The notes beneath the pieces are model-generated. The model saw only the letters and a list, made by a program, of their open reading frames with translations. It had not been told where the DNA came from and did no database searches. Both the position numbers and the translations under genes were made by a program. DNA of 64,000 nt. Origin: Paenibacillus woosongensis. GTDB taxonomy: Bacteria; Bacillota; Bacilli; Paenibacillales; Paenibacillaceae. Position 1 is the stretch's first letter, and each line of letters begins with the position of its first letter. Below, piece by piece: positions 51,302 to 60,532 of the stretch. The stretch is taken from contig NZ_CP126084.1 in the NCBI RefSeq assembly GCF_030122845.1, positions 3,162,001 through 3,226,000 of the forward strand, in the 5' to 3' direction.

Positions 51302-52540
51302 CTAATTGCCCGATGTTTCGTTCTGCTCGATGTCGTCAAAATGAAGCAAATGCCCCAGTTTCTTCTGCTTCGTATGCAAATAATTGCTGTTGTCCTCATT
51401 TTCCTTCATTTGGATAGGGACACGTTCCACGACTTGCAGACCGTAGCCCTCAAGTCCGGTAATTTTACGAGGATTGTTGGTTAGCAGCCGGATCTGACGG
51501 ACGCCAAGATCCTTCAGAATCTGCGCGCCGATGCCGTAATCTCGCAGGTCAGCCGGGAAGCCGAGCTTCAGGTTGGCATCAACCGTATCCAGTCCTTGCT
51601 CCTGCAGCTTGTAAGCCTTGAGCTTGTTGACCAGCCCAATGCCCCGTCCTTCCTGGCGCATGTATAGCAGGACACCGCTGCCTTCCTCTTCGATTTGCCT
51701 TAGTGCTGCCTCGAATTGCGGCCCGCAATCGCAGCGGTGGGAATGGAACACGTCTCCGGTCAGACACTCGGAATGGACCCGCACCAGCACAGGCTCCTCG
51801 CTGCTGATTTCCCCTTTGACGAGAGCGACATGCTCCTTGGCGTCTACATCGTTCGTATACGCGATCGCGCGGAACTCACCGTAGTCGGTCGGCATGCGTA
51901 CCTCCACCTCCCGAGTAACGAGCTTCTCCTTCTCGTTGCGGTAATGAATCAAATCCTTGACGCTGATCAGCTTCAAGTCGAACTGCTTGGCAATCTGCAC
52001 AAGATCCGGCAAGCGCGCCATCGTTCCGTCTTCCTTAATCACTTCGCAGATGACGCCGGCTGGATATGAACCGCACATCCGCGCTAGATCGACCGCCGCT
52101 TCCGTATGCCCTGCACGCCGCAGAACACCGCCCTTCTTCGCGATCAACGGGAACATATGCCCTGGTCTGCGGAAGTCGGAAGGCTTCGCGCTGGGATCCA
52201 TGATCGCCTTCACCGTAAGCGAACGTTCATAGGCCGATATGCCGGTTGTTGTGTCGACATGGTCGATCGATACGGTAAAAGCCGTACCATGATAGTCCGT
52301 ATTTTGCGCAACCATCGGTTTTAAATCAAGCTCTTCCGCCCGCTCCGAAGTAATCGGCAGACAGACGAGCCCGCGCCCTTCGGTAATCATGAAGTTGATG
52401 ACCTCAGGCGTCGCCTTCTCGGCAAGAGCCACGAAATCCCCTTCATTCTCCCGGTCCTCATCATCGACAACGATAATGACTTTGCCGCGCATGAGCTCGT
52501 AAATGGCCTCCTCCACCCGGTCCAATTGAATATCACTCAT
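51302..52540 (-). CDS. ribBA: Dihydroxybutanone phosphate synthase / GTP cyclohydrolase II
   Basis: Fusion of the two entry enzymes of riboflavin synthesis. The RibB half (1-200) contains [23 protein letters not shown] and [12 protein letters not shown]. The RibA half (about 205-400) contains the zinc site [35 protein letters not shown] and LTNNPRKI. 412 residues, normal length. Confidence 0.97.
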   Translation of the reverse strand: MSDIQLDRVEEAIYELMRGKVIIVVDDEDRENEGDFVALAEKATPEVINFMITEGRGLVCLPITSERAEELDLKPMVAQNTDYHGTAFTVSIDHVDTTTGISAYERSLTVKAIMDPSAKPSDFRRPGHMFPLIAKKGGVLRRAGHTEAAVDLARMCGSYPAGVICEVIKEDGTMARLPDLVQIAKQFDLKLISVKDLIHYRNEKEKLVTREVEVRMPTDYGEFRAIAYTNDVDAKEHVALVKGEISSEEPVLVRVHSECLTGDVFHSHRCDCGPQFEAALRQIEEEGSGVLLYMRQEGRGIGLVNKLKAYKLQEQGLDTVDANLKLGFPADLRDYGIGAQILKDLGVRQIRLLTNNPRKITGLEGYGLQVVERVPIQMKENEDNSNYLHTKQKKLGHLLHFDDIEQNETSGN

Positions 52541-52585
52541 AATAGGTCCCTCCTATAGCTGCACGATTAATTGAAGCAATATGAC

Positions 52586-53266
52586 TTATGCGAACCCGTT
52601 CTTCATCAGAAACGGCATATCGATGCCTATTGAGGAGTCTTCGGTCTCGGACGGCTCATCCTCGTAATTCTTTTTCCCGAACGCGAGCAAATGCTCAACA
52701 TATTTGCCAAGGATATCGCATTCCAGATTAACGGTATCCCCCTGGCGTTTATGCGCCAGAACGGTTTCTGCCAAAGTATGGGGAATGATCGATACGCTGA
52801 AGATAGGCCCTCCCGCGCGGACGACTGTAAGGCTTATTCCATCGACCGTAATGGAGCCTTTAGGAATAATGTATTTAAACAGGGATTTCTTCGCAGGGGA
52901 AATTTCGAAGACGACCGCATTCTGATCCTGCTTCACTCCCGTGATCGTTCCTACTCCGTCTACGTGCCCCTGAACGATATGTCCGCCAAAACGGCCGTTT
53001 GCAGCCATAGCTCGTTCCAGGTTTACTTTGCTGCCCGATCTGAGCTGGCTCAGGTTCGTATGGCGGTACGTTTGCGGCATAACGTCTACCGAAAAGGATG
53101 AACGGTCAAAATGCGTGGCCGTCAGGCACACCCCGTTGACAGCGACGCTGTCCCCCAGCTTCATCCCTTGGGTCACCGTGTTTGCAAATATGCTGATGAC
53201 CATCGCCTCGCCCTTGCTTTGAACCGATTTGATGGCGCCTACTTCCTCCACTAGCCCGGTAAACAA
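52586..53266 (-). CDS. ribE: Riboflavin synthase, alpha type
   Basis: Dismutates two lumazine molecules to riboflavin. The 226-residue trimer protein has two lumazine-binding barrels, beginning MFTGLVEEVGAIKSVQ and RFGGHIVQGHVDGVGTI, with AVNGVCLTAT and GSITVDGISLTV. Start is TTG 53266 after GAGGGGG. The C-terminal 25 residues (after YVEHLL) are long for the family and unconserved. Confidence 0.96.
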   Translation of the reverse strand: MFTGLVEEVGAIKSVQSKGEAMVISIFANTVTQGMKLGDSVAVNGVCLTATHFDRSSFSVDVMPQTYRHTNLSQLRSGSKVNLERAMAANGRFGGHIVQGHVDGVGTITGVKQDQNAVVFEISPAKKSLFKYIIPKGSITVDGISLTVVRAGGPIFSVSIIPHTLAETVLAHKRQGDTVNLECDILGKYVEHLLAFGKKNYEDEPSETEDSSIGIDMPFLMKNGFA

Positions 53267-53301
53267 CTCAGCCCCCTCCTTCCATTAACTTCTGAAATTC
53301 T

Positions 53302-54405
53302 CTATTCATTCCAAGCGGGATATCCCGAAATGCAAACATTATCGCCGATCTGCTCCACGGTTATATCGTTTAAGACAACCGCATCCTTCATAAGTTCGAA
53401 GCCATCAAACACAAAGGTGCCTGGCGCATTCAGACCGCCGATGATTTTTGGCGCCATGAATAAAACCACCTCATCAACCAGTTTGCCATTAAGCAGTGAT
53501 CCGTTAAGACGTCCTCCCCCTTCGACAAGCAGCGAAGAAATGCCGAGTTCGCCAAGCCTGCGCAATCCGGAACGAAGATCGACCTGCGGCCCTTTGCCGC
53601 TAACAATAACCTGGATTCCCCGCTCGGTTAACTGTGCCCGCCTGGCTTCAGAAGCCTTCTCCGTCGTCAGCACAATCGTCTGTACGGCGTTATCGCTGAG
53701 CACCTTGGCTTCATCAGGTATACGAAGAGTCGAGTCGACAACGATTCTCGCCGGCGAAATGCCAGGTACCGATAGCCTCGTCGTTAAAGAAGGATCATCA
53801 GCGATCACCGTATCCACACCGACCATAATCCCATGATGGCGATGGCGCATCGTGTGTACGCGCTCCCTTGATGCAGCGTTTGAAATCCATTTGCTGTCAC
53901 CGTTTTTAGAAGCGATTTTCCCGTCCAGCGTACTGGCGGTCTTAATCGTGACATACGGCATCCCGGTCGTAATGAATTTGATGAATTTCCGGTTTAGCTT
54001 TATCGCCTCATCCCGCAGGACACCGACCTCCACCTCGATTCCGTTTCGCCGCAGCAGCTCTATACCTTTACCGGCCACTTGTGGATTTGGGTCTTCGCAA
54101 GCAACAACTACGCGGCTTACCCCGGCCTTGACCAGGCCTTCGCTGCATGGAGGCGTTGCCCCGTGATGGCTGCACGGCTCTAGCGTCACGTAAACCGTGC
54201 TGCCTTCTGCCGCCTCGCCGGCCATATTCAGCGCATGAACTTCCGCATGCGGAGTTCCCCGCTTCAAGTGACTGCCAAGACCGATGACAGCTCCATCCTT
54301 TACAATAACGGACCCAACCACCGGGTTGATGCCGGTTTGTCCCTGAGACCGGCCCGCCATGTCCAGGGCTAGCCTCATATAGTACTCATCATTAATGATC
54401 TCCAA
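53302..54405 (-). CDS. ribD: Riboflavin biosynthesis deaminase/reductase
   Basis: Deaminates then reduces the pyrimidine after RibA. The N-terminal deaminase domain has the zinc residues HAEVHALNMA and PCSHHGATPPC; the C-terminal reductase domain has GVDTVIADDPSLTTRL, RIVVDSTLRIP and SLLVEGGGRLNGSLL. TTG 54405 (about 10 bases after GGAGG) gives 367 residues; a GTG six codons upstream overlaps that ribosome site. Confidence 0.95.
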   Translation of the reverse strand: MEIINDEYYMRLALDMAGRSQGQTGINPVVGSVIVKDGAVIGLGSHLKRGTPHAEVHALNMAGEAAEGSTVYVTLEPCSHHGATPPCSEGLVKAGVSRVVVACEDPNPQVAGKGIELLRRNGIEVEVGVLRDEAIKLNRKFIKFITTGMPYVTIKTASTLDGKIASKNGDSKWISNAASRERVHTMRHRHHGIMVGVDTVIADDPSLTTRLSVPGISPARIVVDSTLRIPDEAKVLSDNAVQTIVLTTEKASEARRAQLTERGIQVIVSGKGPQVDLRSGLRRLGELGISSLLVEGGGRLNGSLLNGKLVDEVVLFMAPKIIGGLNAPGTFVFDGFELMKDAVVLNDITVEQIGDNVCISGYPAWNE

Positions 54406-54448
54406 AATATGTTTCACCTCCACCCTGCTTCAAGCAACATCGGCAGCA

Positions 54449-54480
54449 AACAAATAAGCCCCACCGGAATCCGATGGGGC
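54449..54480 (-). terminator. Terminator in the ribD leader
   Basis: Minus strand GCCCCA-TCGGATTCCGG-TGGGGC followed by TTATTTGTTTG, 44 bases before the ribD start. It probably is the FMN-controlled terminator. It lies about 245 bases from the aptamer. Confidence 0.8.
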
Positions 54481-54726
54481 ATGAGAGCAAATGTACGCAA
54501 AATGAAAGCACACAAAGTTGGGTATGCGAAAACATAACGGAACATAGGGGCCAATCATCAAAAAGCAGCCCAAGCCGTCGTCGCTCAACCAACTCTTTAA
54601 GTATCCCGGTTTCCAACATGACATGATTCTCATGAATGAACATGTCATTGTGAAAATTGGAACTTAAAGAATATGCTTTGATTATATTAGATATACTCGT
54701 AGTCGATACGTCATATATCCTGCGTC

Positions 54727-54898
54727 TCCTTCTCCCATCCAGACTATACTGTCGGTCCCGGAATCTCACCGGCTCAGCCGCAAGCTTCTTATGTAGCGCA
54801 AGCGGGTCACGGACTTGTACTAGCTTCAAACTCATTCTATCGAGTCTTCAAGCAGTCATCACCGTCGGTAGGGAATTTCACCCTGCCCCGAAGTTAAC
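54727..54898 (-). promoter_or_regulatory. FMN riboswitch (RFN element)
   Basis: On the minus strand the conserved RFN blocks are present in order: CTTCGGGGCAGGGTG, AAATTCCCTACCGACGGTG, a variable stem, GACCCGCTTGCGC, then GCCGGTGAGATTCCGGGACCGACAG and TATAGTCTGGATGGGAGAAG. Binding of FMN is known to end transcription or translation of rib operons. This accounts for the region between the AT-rich spacer and ribD. Confidence 0.96.
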
Positions 54899-54956
54899 GT
54901 TGGAAATATTTTATTGTCTTAAATGTGTTGATTAATGGCTTCGTAAAGATGTTACC

Positions 54957-55003
54957 ACCAAAAAAAATAAAAAGCAAGGCGCTAATCTGCATGGACACCT
55001 TGC
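54957..55003 (-). terminator. Terminator after the 55033-55314 gene
   Basis: Minus strand GCAAGGTG...CGCCTTGC (14-base loop) then TTTTTATTTTTTTT. Confidence 0.88.
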
Positions 55004-55032
55004 ACAACCCTATTGTTCATTTGAACTTGCAA

Positions 55033-55314
55033 TCATATTTGCTCTGAAAAATGATCCTTCAAGCAGCGATTGCTGTTTACAGTAAATACGTATTTCCACT
55101 CATTTCCTTCTGGTTCAAGCCACTCAAATTGATAGGAAATTTCATGCCCCGCTTTCTTGATACTGAAGCACCGGATGACTGTTTCCCGGTCATAAGAGTG
55201 ATCTATTAATAGTTTCCCCACTTCAATAAGCGGCGTCTCAACCTCCTGATCAACGCATTTTTCCGCATCCTCTTTTCTCAAGTAGACGCTACCGCAATGG
55301 ATACAGCTATACAT
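55033..55314 (-). CDS. Hypothetical protein with an N-terminal metal-binding motif
   Basis: A 93-residue acidic protein starting MYSCIHCGSVYLRKEDAEKC, with GGAGGAGG upstream of the ATG. C-x2-C and a later Cys (about residue 20) followed by acidic residues suggest a single zinc knuckle. The rest has no recognisable motif. It is flanked by a good terminator and lies in an AT-rich stretch unlike most of the window. Confidence 0.7.
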   Translation of the reverse strand: MYSCIHCGSVYLRKEDAEKCVDQEVETPLIEVGKLLIDHSYDRETVIRCFSIKKAGHEISYQFEWLEPEGNEWKYVFTVNSNRCLKDHFSEQI

Positions 55315-55831
55315 AAGAGTCCTCCTCCCACTTCAATCAATTTTTACTTTTTTTATTTTTAACCGGTTACGTTTGCGCAAAATACTGTCAAACTAAACGG
55401 TTGCATTAATTCGTTAGTAGTAGGTACTAGGTAGCAATCTATTTGATGAACAGAATATCTCTAGCAATACTCAATTTCAAGCTATTATTTTCAATAGGTA
55501 TGCAAAATTAGCACCTGAAACATAAGAAAAAATACTAGTGAATTAATTTTTAGTAAATTTAAGGTATAATAAGAACATTTGTTTGATTATTCATAAATTT
55601 CATGCTATTATTACCTAATTGGTAACAAGAGATTACTTAACATTAAAACATGATGGAGCTGAGAACACAATATGAAATAACAGAGAATCTTGTTTATATC
55701 TAATAAAATTAATAATATTCCTGCTTCCCGGCGTACTTTTCTAGCTAAGAAGGAATCTTAAAATTTGTCGTGAGCTAACTATGTGATAATACCATTTTGG
55801 TAACATAAAAAAGGAACAGTGAGGTGAGTAG
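55315..55831. other. AT-rich intergenic region with two TACC-N5-GGTA palindromes
   Basis: No convincing coding frame in these 517 bases. Composition is clearly more AT-rich than the surrounding genes. Two similar palindromes are seen: TTACC-TAATT-GGTAA at 55611-55625 and TACC-ATTTT-GGTA at 55790-55802, and an AACCGGTT at 55361-55368. The second palindrome adjoins a possible GATAAT (55785-55790) upstream of the 24-codon ORF. A TATAAT is also present near 55565. Confidence 0.6.
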
Positions 55832-55906
55832 ATGAAACGAGGACATTCACGGTTTAGCTGGCAGGACCTTTATTACGACGAAAGATTCGAACATAACCGC
55901 AGATGA
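55832..55906 (+). CDS. Possible 24-residue peptide
   Basis: ATG at 55832, four bases after GAGGTGA, reads 24 codons to TGA. The predicted peptide is basic at both ends with a YYDERFEH core. It is 118 bases before tlp. The good ribosome site is the only support; coding is not proven. Confidence 0.4.
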   Translation: MKRGHSRFSWQDLYYDERFEHNRR

Positions 55907-55961
55907 GAAAAAGCTATTATGACCGGGAGTACTTGCAGAGAAATAAACCAAGCGGCCACTT

Positions 55962-55992
55962 TGCATAAAAGCGTTTGTCGGCGGGAAAATTA
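55962..55992 (+). promoter_or_regulatory. Sigma-G-like promoter of tlp
   Basis: TGCATA (55962-55967, perfect TGMATA), 18 bases, AAAATTA (55986-55992, two mismatches to CATNNTA). It starts transcription about 25 bases before the tlp GTG. Forespore expression is expected for this gene. Confidence 0.5.
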
Positions 55993-56023
55993 CATACAAC
56001 ATGCTGACAAGGAGGTAATTATT

Positions 56024-56248
56024 GTGGCCAAGCCGGACGATCGTTCCGATAATGTGGAGAAATTACAGGATGCCATCCAGGATACCATTGAAAATTTCCG
56101 TGAAGGACAGGATTATTTAAGCGAGCATGCCGACGAAATCAGCGGCGAAGAGAAGGCCCAAATCGAGGCTAAAAATGAACGCCGTTTGCACAGTATCGAA
56201 GGCTTCCGCGAAGAGGTTAAAGACGAAGCCGCCGACGCTCGAAAGTAA
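56024..56248 (+). CDS. tlp: Small acid-soluble spore protein Tlp
   Basis: A 74-residue spore protein from GTG 56024, eight bases after GGAGG. KPDDRSDNVEKLQDAIQDTIENFREGQDYL and EKAQIEAKNERRLHSIEGFREEVKDEA follow the Tlp pattern closely. In B. subtilis tlp is a forespore gene of unknown role. A longer reading to 55919 has no support. Confidence 0.93.
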   Translation: MAKPDDRSDNVEKLQDAIQDTIENFREGQDYLSEHADEISGEEKAQIEAKNERRLHSIEGFREEVKDEAADARK

Positions 56249-56277
56249 TCCAAACCTGCCTGTTAACTCTTAACTTC

Positions 56278-56317
56278 AGAGAGAACCAGGATCATCCTAT
56301 CCTGTGTTCTCTCTTTC
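56278..56317 (+). terminator. Terminator after tlp
   Basis: Arms AGAGAGAAC and GTTCTCTCT with an inner AGGAT/ATCCT stem; T-run is short (TTTCC). Confidence 0.7.
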
Positions 56318-56348
56318 CTATTGGCTATTTCAACTATGTTCATCCTCA

Positions 56349-56382
56349 ATAAAAAAATGACAGCGATCTCCCGATCGATGCC
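56349..56382 (-). terminator. Terminator after ppiB
   Basis: Minus strand GGCATCGATC-GGGA-GATCGCTGTC (one mismatch, one G-T pair) followed by ATTTTTTTATT. Confidence 0.78.
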
Positions 56383-56406
56383 ATTCTTCTTCAAGCTTCG
56401 CTTTAA

Positions 56407-56844
56407 TTAAGCTTCGTCCCAAACGGTAACTTCCTTCATTTTGTCGCCAGGACGGATTTCGTCCACAAACTCCATGCCGGAGGTCACTTTTCCGAACACC
56501 GTGTGTACCCCGTTTAAATGCGGCTGTGGCTCATAAACGATAAAGAACTGGCTTCCGCCCGTATCTTTGCCCGCATGCGCCATAGACAGCACGCCACGCT
56601 CGTGCTTCGTCGTATTCGTAGCCGTCTCGCATTTGATGGTGTAGCCAGGTCCGCCTGTGCCGTTTCCAGTTGGGCAGCCGCCTTGGGCCACGAAACCAGG
56701 GATAACACGGTGGAACGTTAGTCCGTTATAGAAGCCGGAGTTAGCCAGCTTCTCGAAGTTTGCTACAGTGCCCGGCGCTTCTTCCGGCAAAAATTGAATT
56801 TCTACCTCTCCGCCTTTTTCCAGTACGATCTTGCCTTTTTTCAT
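56407..56844 (-). CDS. ppiB: Peptidyl-prolyl cis-trans isomerase, cyclophilin type
   Basis: Speeds proline isomerisation in protein folding. The 145-residue cytoplasmic protein has the cyclophilin core: [52 protein letters not shown] and [13 protein letters not shown]. It lacks a signal peptide. Located beside lysA as in B. subtilis. Confidence 0.95.
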   Translation of the reverse strand: MKKGKIVLEKGGEVEIQFLPEEAPGTVANFEKLANSGFYNGLTFHRVIPGFVAQGGCPTGNGTGGPGYTIKCETATNTTKHERGVLSMAHAGKDTGGSQFFIVYEPQPHLNGVHTVFGKVTSGMEFVDEIRPGDKMKEVTVWDEA

Positions 56845-56917
56845 ATCGGATCACTTCCTTCTTTATTCTCAGTAAGACAAACCTCTTACAGTTTACTATG
56901 AAATCGGGTTATGAGCA

Positions 56918-56947
56918 AAAAAATCCGCCGCCAATTTTGGCGGCGGA
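56918..56947 (-). terminator. Terminator after lysA
   Basis: Minus strand CCGCCGCC-AAAATT-GGCGGCGG followed by ATTTTTTTG. GC-rich and strong. Confidence 0.92.
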
Positions 56948-56958
56948 ACGATTAAGCC

Positions 56959-58290
56959 TTATTTAAACGAAGGCTGCTTGGAAATACGCTCGGGAATGAC
57001 ATCGCACGAGATGATATCCTCCAGCGTCTCGCGCTTAACGACAACGTCGCTAACCCCATCCTGGACGAAGATGACCGCCGGACGCCGAATACGGTTATAA
57101 TTGCTGGCCATGGCGTAGTTATACGCTCCTGTGCAGGATACAGCAAGCAGATCTCCCTGGTTAGCCTTAGGCAGCTCCAGATCCCAAATGAGCATATCCC
57201 CGCTCTCACAGCATTTGCCGGCAATCGACACCGTCTCTTCGTTGTCATCATTGCCCCGGTTCGCCAGCATGGCCTCGTATTTGGAGTCGTACAACGCTGG
57301 ACGCGGGTTATCCGTCATCCCGCCGTCAACAGCAACATATTTGCGCACGCCGGGAATGTCCTTCGTCGAGCCGATCGTATACAACGTTGTACCGGCATCG
57401 CCGATAATGCTGCGGCCCGGCTCTACCCAAATTTCTGGAATTTGCGCATAGACTAATGCGAAGTGCTTCTTCACCGCATCTGTAATCGCTTTGACATACT
57501 GAGATACATGCAGCGGCTGATCCTCCTCGGTGTAACGGATTCCAAAGCCTCCACCCAGATTGATGACCTTGAACACGACGCCAAGCGTCTCCTTGACGTC
57601 CGCCGCAAATTGAGCAACGCGCTCTACGGCAAGCTCGAAGCCCTCCACTTCAAAAATTTGCGAACCGATATGAGAATGCAGGCCAAGCAAACGCAGATTC
57701 AGGCTGCCGGAGGCAAGCTCTACCGCCTCTTTCGCCGAGCCGTTCCCAATATCGAAGCCAAATTTCGAGTCGGTCTGGCCTGTTGAAATGAATTCATGCG
57801 TATGTGCTTCCACACCAGGAGTCACGCGCAGGAGCACGTTCACAGCGACGCCCTTCTCAGCAGCGATTGCTTGCAGCATATGCAGCTCCGTGAAATTGTC
57901 CACAACGAAGCAGCCAATGCCCGCGCTAATGGCCAATTCCAGCTCATCCAACGTTTTGTTGTTGCCATGGAAGTGAATCCGCTCCGCCGGGAACCCGGCT
58001 TGCAGTGCCGTATACAGCTCCCCTTCCGAAACGACGTCCAAGGACAGGCCCTCTTCCTCCACAACTCTGCACATCGCCATCACGCAGAAAGCCTTGCTCG
58101 CATAAGCTACCTGGAAAGACAGGCCGGATTGCTTGAAAGCATCCATATATTCGCGGCATCTTTGCCGTACAAGTGCTTCATCAACGATATATAGCGGAGT
58201 ACCATACTGCTGCTTCAGTTCGACGGTATCACAGCCGCCGATTTCGAGATGCCCTTTGGCATTAATTTTACTAGTACCGTGTAAATACAT
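56959..58290 (-). CDS. lysA: Diaminopimelate decarboxylase
   Basis: Last step of lysine synthesis, PLP-dependent. The 443-residue protein has the PLP lysine in QVAYASKAFCVMAM, HGNNKTLDEL, LGLHSHIGSQIF, INLGGGFGIRY, VEPGRSIIGDAGTTLY and CCESGDML. It has its own promoter upstream and a strong terminator. In a spore former this gene also affects the DAP pool used for cortex. Confidence 0.97.
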   Translation of the reverse strand: MYLHGTSKINAKGHLEIGGCDTVELKQQYGTPLYIVDEALVRQRCREYMDAFKQSGLSFQVAYASKAFCVMAMCRVVEEEGLSLDVVSEGELYTALQAGFPAERIHFHGNNKTLDELELAISAGIGCFVVDNFTELHMLQAIAAEKGVAVNVLLRVTPGVEAHTHEFISTGQTDSKFGFDIGNGSAKEAVELASGSLNLRLLGLHSHIGSQIFEVEGFELAVERVAQFAADVKETLGVVFKVINLGGGFGIRYTEEDQPLHVSQYVKAITDAVKKHFALVYAQIPEIWVEPGRSIIGDAGTTLYTIGSTKDIPGVRKYVAVDGGMTDNPRPALYDSKYEAMLANRGNDDNEETVSIAGKCCESGDMLIWDLELPKANQGDLLAVSCTGAYNYAMASNYNRIRRPAVIFVQDGVSDVVVKRETLEDIISCDVIPERISKQPSFK

Positions 58291-58320
58291 TTAGCACTCT
58301 CCACTTTCAACTTTTACACC

Positions 58321-58349
58321 AGTATAGCAAACATTAGGTGAACTGAAAA
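58321..58349 (-). promoter_or_regulatory. Promoter of lysA
   Basis: Minus strand TTTTCA (58349-58344), 17 bases, TATACT (58326-58321), 31 bases before the ATG. There is no room for a lysine riboswitch between this promoter and lysA. Confidence 0.65.
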
Positions 58350-58399
58350 ATGGATTTTTGTGAATATCATTTGTATTTTTTTACGGACAACCTGATCTG

Positions 58400-60058
58400 C
58401 TACTCATTACGCGGCATGCGAGTGCGGTCCCTTGTCTTGTTGAAGGATGGCCTTTGCTTGGAGGTCATGACCGGCAAGCGGAACAAAATGGCGGCCATTG
58501 CCTTTGCATTAAACGGAATAAACGGCCACAGATAGGAGGAATTATAGGACCGGCGCAGCGTCAGCCAAACGATATAAGCCGTCACGCCAACGACAAACCC
58601 TGGACCGCCGAAAATCGCAACAGCGATAAGCAAACCCAGCCGAATCACCCGGTTGGCAAGCCCCAGCTCATAGCTCGGCGTGGCAAACATTCCAATGGCT
58701 GCAACAGCCATATACAGCACGACCTCGTTGACGAACAAACCTGTTTTCACAGCAATATCTCCAATGAGTATTGCCGCGATCAGACCCATCGCCGAAGCAA
58801 GCGGAGTCGGCGTATGTACCGCAGCCATCCGAAGCAGATCTACGCCGAATTCAATCAGAAGAAACTGGGCGATCAGCGGGATTTTAGCCTGGGTCTGTGG
58901 GCCAATAAACGATAGCGCAGCTGGCTTAAGCTCGGGATGAATCACCATGAGGAGCCAAAGTGGGAGTAAAAACAACGAAGCGAATATACCGGCAAACCGC
59001 ACCCAGCGTAAATAGGAGCCCATAAATGCCGTCTGCCTGTTCTCCTCCGCATGCTGGCACAAATCAAAAAACGTCGTCGGAAAAATAATGACACTCGGCG
59101 ACGTATCGCTAAATATCGCAACCCTTCCCTCCAGAATGTGCGAAGCAACGACATCCGGACGCTCCGAGTAGCGCACTAGCGGATAGGGATTCCAGCCCTT
59201 GCGCACGATCGCTTCTTCCAATTGTTTTTCCGCTAGCGGAATGCCGTCGATATCAATGGATGTGATCTTCTCGCGTACGGAATCGACCTGCGTTTTATCA
59301 ACGATATCATCGATATAAGCGATGCATACATCGGTTTGCGTTCTGCGCCCCACCTTATGCAATTCAAAGGTGAGGCCAGGATCGCGAAGCCGCCGGCGGA
59401 CAAGCGTAATGTTCGTGAGCAGAGTTTCGGTAAATCCGTCCCTCGCCCCTCTCACAACGCGTTCGAGCGATGGCTCTTCCGGATTCCGTACCGGGTACGA
59501 CCGGGTATCCATCACTAACGCTTCCTGCTCCCCATTAATGAACAAGGCGCTCATTCCGCTGAGCACCATCGTAATGACATCGCTCAGCTTATTGATTTTT
59601 TTTACCTGGATATGCGGGATATAAAGGTCAAAAAAAGCATGCAGCGCCCCGGAAGATACATTATCGGGCGACAAATATGTCAAGCGTTTCAGAATTTCCT
59701 GTAAAATATCCTCCTTCGCAAAGCCGCTGATGAAGAACAACCCTGTTCGCGTCTCCCCGAAGGTCATTTCGCGAAAATCAATATCAAAGCTCTTGCCGAG
59801 TCCGACGACCTCCTCCAGCGTTTTTTTCGTCGTATCTAGATCCTCGCTAATCCTGCCGCTCTTCTGCCAGTAAACGACCGATTCCTCGATCGTATCGGAA
59901 CGCTCATTCTCCACCTTCTGATTCCGCAGCTCTTCGTTCTCGTCCCCCTGCCCCTTCTCCCTGTCAACAACGTCCTTCTCCTCGGCGGAGTGTTCCTCCG
60001 GATATGGAATAAAATCCGGCTGCTCCTGTGAATATTCGTTATGCTCCCGATCCGTCAT
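58400..60058 (-). CDS. spoVAF: Spore germination protein SpoVAF
   Basis: GerA-family A-subunit-like membrane protein of the spoVA locus, thought to help dipicolinic acid release during germination. The 552-residue protein has a long acidic N-terminal tail (about residues 1-60), a soluble domain with TGLFFISGFAKEDILQEILKRLTY and GRRTQTDVCIAYIDDIVD, and four or five transmembrane segments in the C-terminal half (from about residue 355). Length is some 50 residues more than usual because of the tail. Confidence 0.93.
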   Translation of the reverse strand: MTDREHNEYSQEQPDFIPYPEEHSAEEKDVVDREKGQGDENEELRNQKVENERSDTIEESVVYWQKSGRISEDLDTTKKTLEEVVGLGKSFDIDFREMTFGETRTGLFFISGFAKEDILQEILKRLTYLSPDNVSSGALHAFFDLYIPHIQVKKINKLSDVITMVLSGMSALFINGEQEALVMDTRSYPVRNPEEPSLERVVRGARDGFTETLLTNITLVRRRLRDPGLTFELHKVGRRTQTDVCIAYIDDIVDKTQVDSVREKITSIDIDGIPLAEKQLEEAIVRKGWNPYPLVRYSERPDVVASHILEGRVAIFSDTSPSVIIFPTTFFDLCQHAEENRQTAFMGSYLRWVRFAGIFASLFLLPLWLLMVIHPELKPAALSFIGPQTQAKIPLIAQFLLIEFGVDLLRMAAVHTPTPLASAMGLIAAILIGDIAVKTGLFVNEVVLYMAVAAIGMFATPSYELGLANRVIRLGLLIAVAIFGGPGFVVGVTAYIVWLTLRRSYNSSYLWPFIPFNAKAMAAILFRLPVMTSKQRPSFNKTRDRTRMPRNE

Positions 60059-60106
60059 ATCCTTTACCTCCTTCCATTAGACTCGCATCAATTCAGCCTT
60101 GCTGTC

Positions 60107-60532
60107 CTAAGGTGTATAAACAAAAAATTCAAATAAAGAACCGGCTACTTTGCCGAATACCATCGCCAGCAGCAGCCCCAGCAAATAATGCTGCATCCGC
60201 AGCCTCTTGGCGAGAATCGGCAGGACGTTAAGCACCTCGGTCAAGGCTGCCGCGAGCAGACCGACGAAAATGCCATTCAACAAACCGACAAAGCCGCTAA
60301 TCAGCCAAGGGCCATGTATATGCCACTGATAGAAATCGGCTACGGTTCCGATGAACGCTCCGCTGACCATGGCTCCTTCATACCAATGTACTTTGTCATA
60401 CGTCCGGGTCACTTGGGCAAGTCTCGGAATGACGTCTAGCACGATAAAAAGAGCAATGACACCTCCTCCCACCGCAATGCCTCCGGCCAACCCAAGAAAG
60501 ACAAGCACCGCCGCTGACCAGGGTGAAATCAA
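60107..60532 (-). CDS. spoVAB: Stage V sporulation protein AB
   Basis: A 141-residue protein with four hydrophobic segments: VLVFLGLAGGIAVGGGVIALFIVL, GAFIGTVADF region, GFVGLLNGIFVGLLAAALTEVLNVLPI and LLLAMVFGKVAGSLFEF. RIPRLAQVTRT-like VIPRLAQVTRTYDKVHWYEG is the family signature. It overlaps spoVAA by 4 bases. spoVAC, spoVAD and spoVAE do not follow. Confidence 0.92.
   Translation of the reverse strand: MISPWSAAVLVFLGLAGGIAVGGGVIALFIVLDVIPRLAQVTRTYDKVHWYEGAMVSGAFIGTVADFYQWHIHGPWLISGFVGLLNGIFVGLLAAALTEVLNVLPILAKRLRMQHYLLGLLLAMVFGKVAGSLFEFFVYTP

Noticed and set aside
54392..54835. Minus-strand frame through the FMN riboswitch leader
   Set aside because: Runs through conserved riboswitch RNA and the terminator; not a gene.
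58291..58399. Lysine riboswitch before lysA
   Set aside because: Only about 110 bases are available and a promoter occupies 58321-58349; no L-box features.
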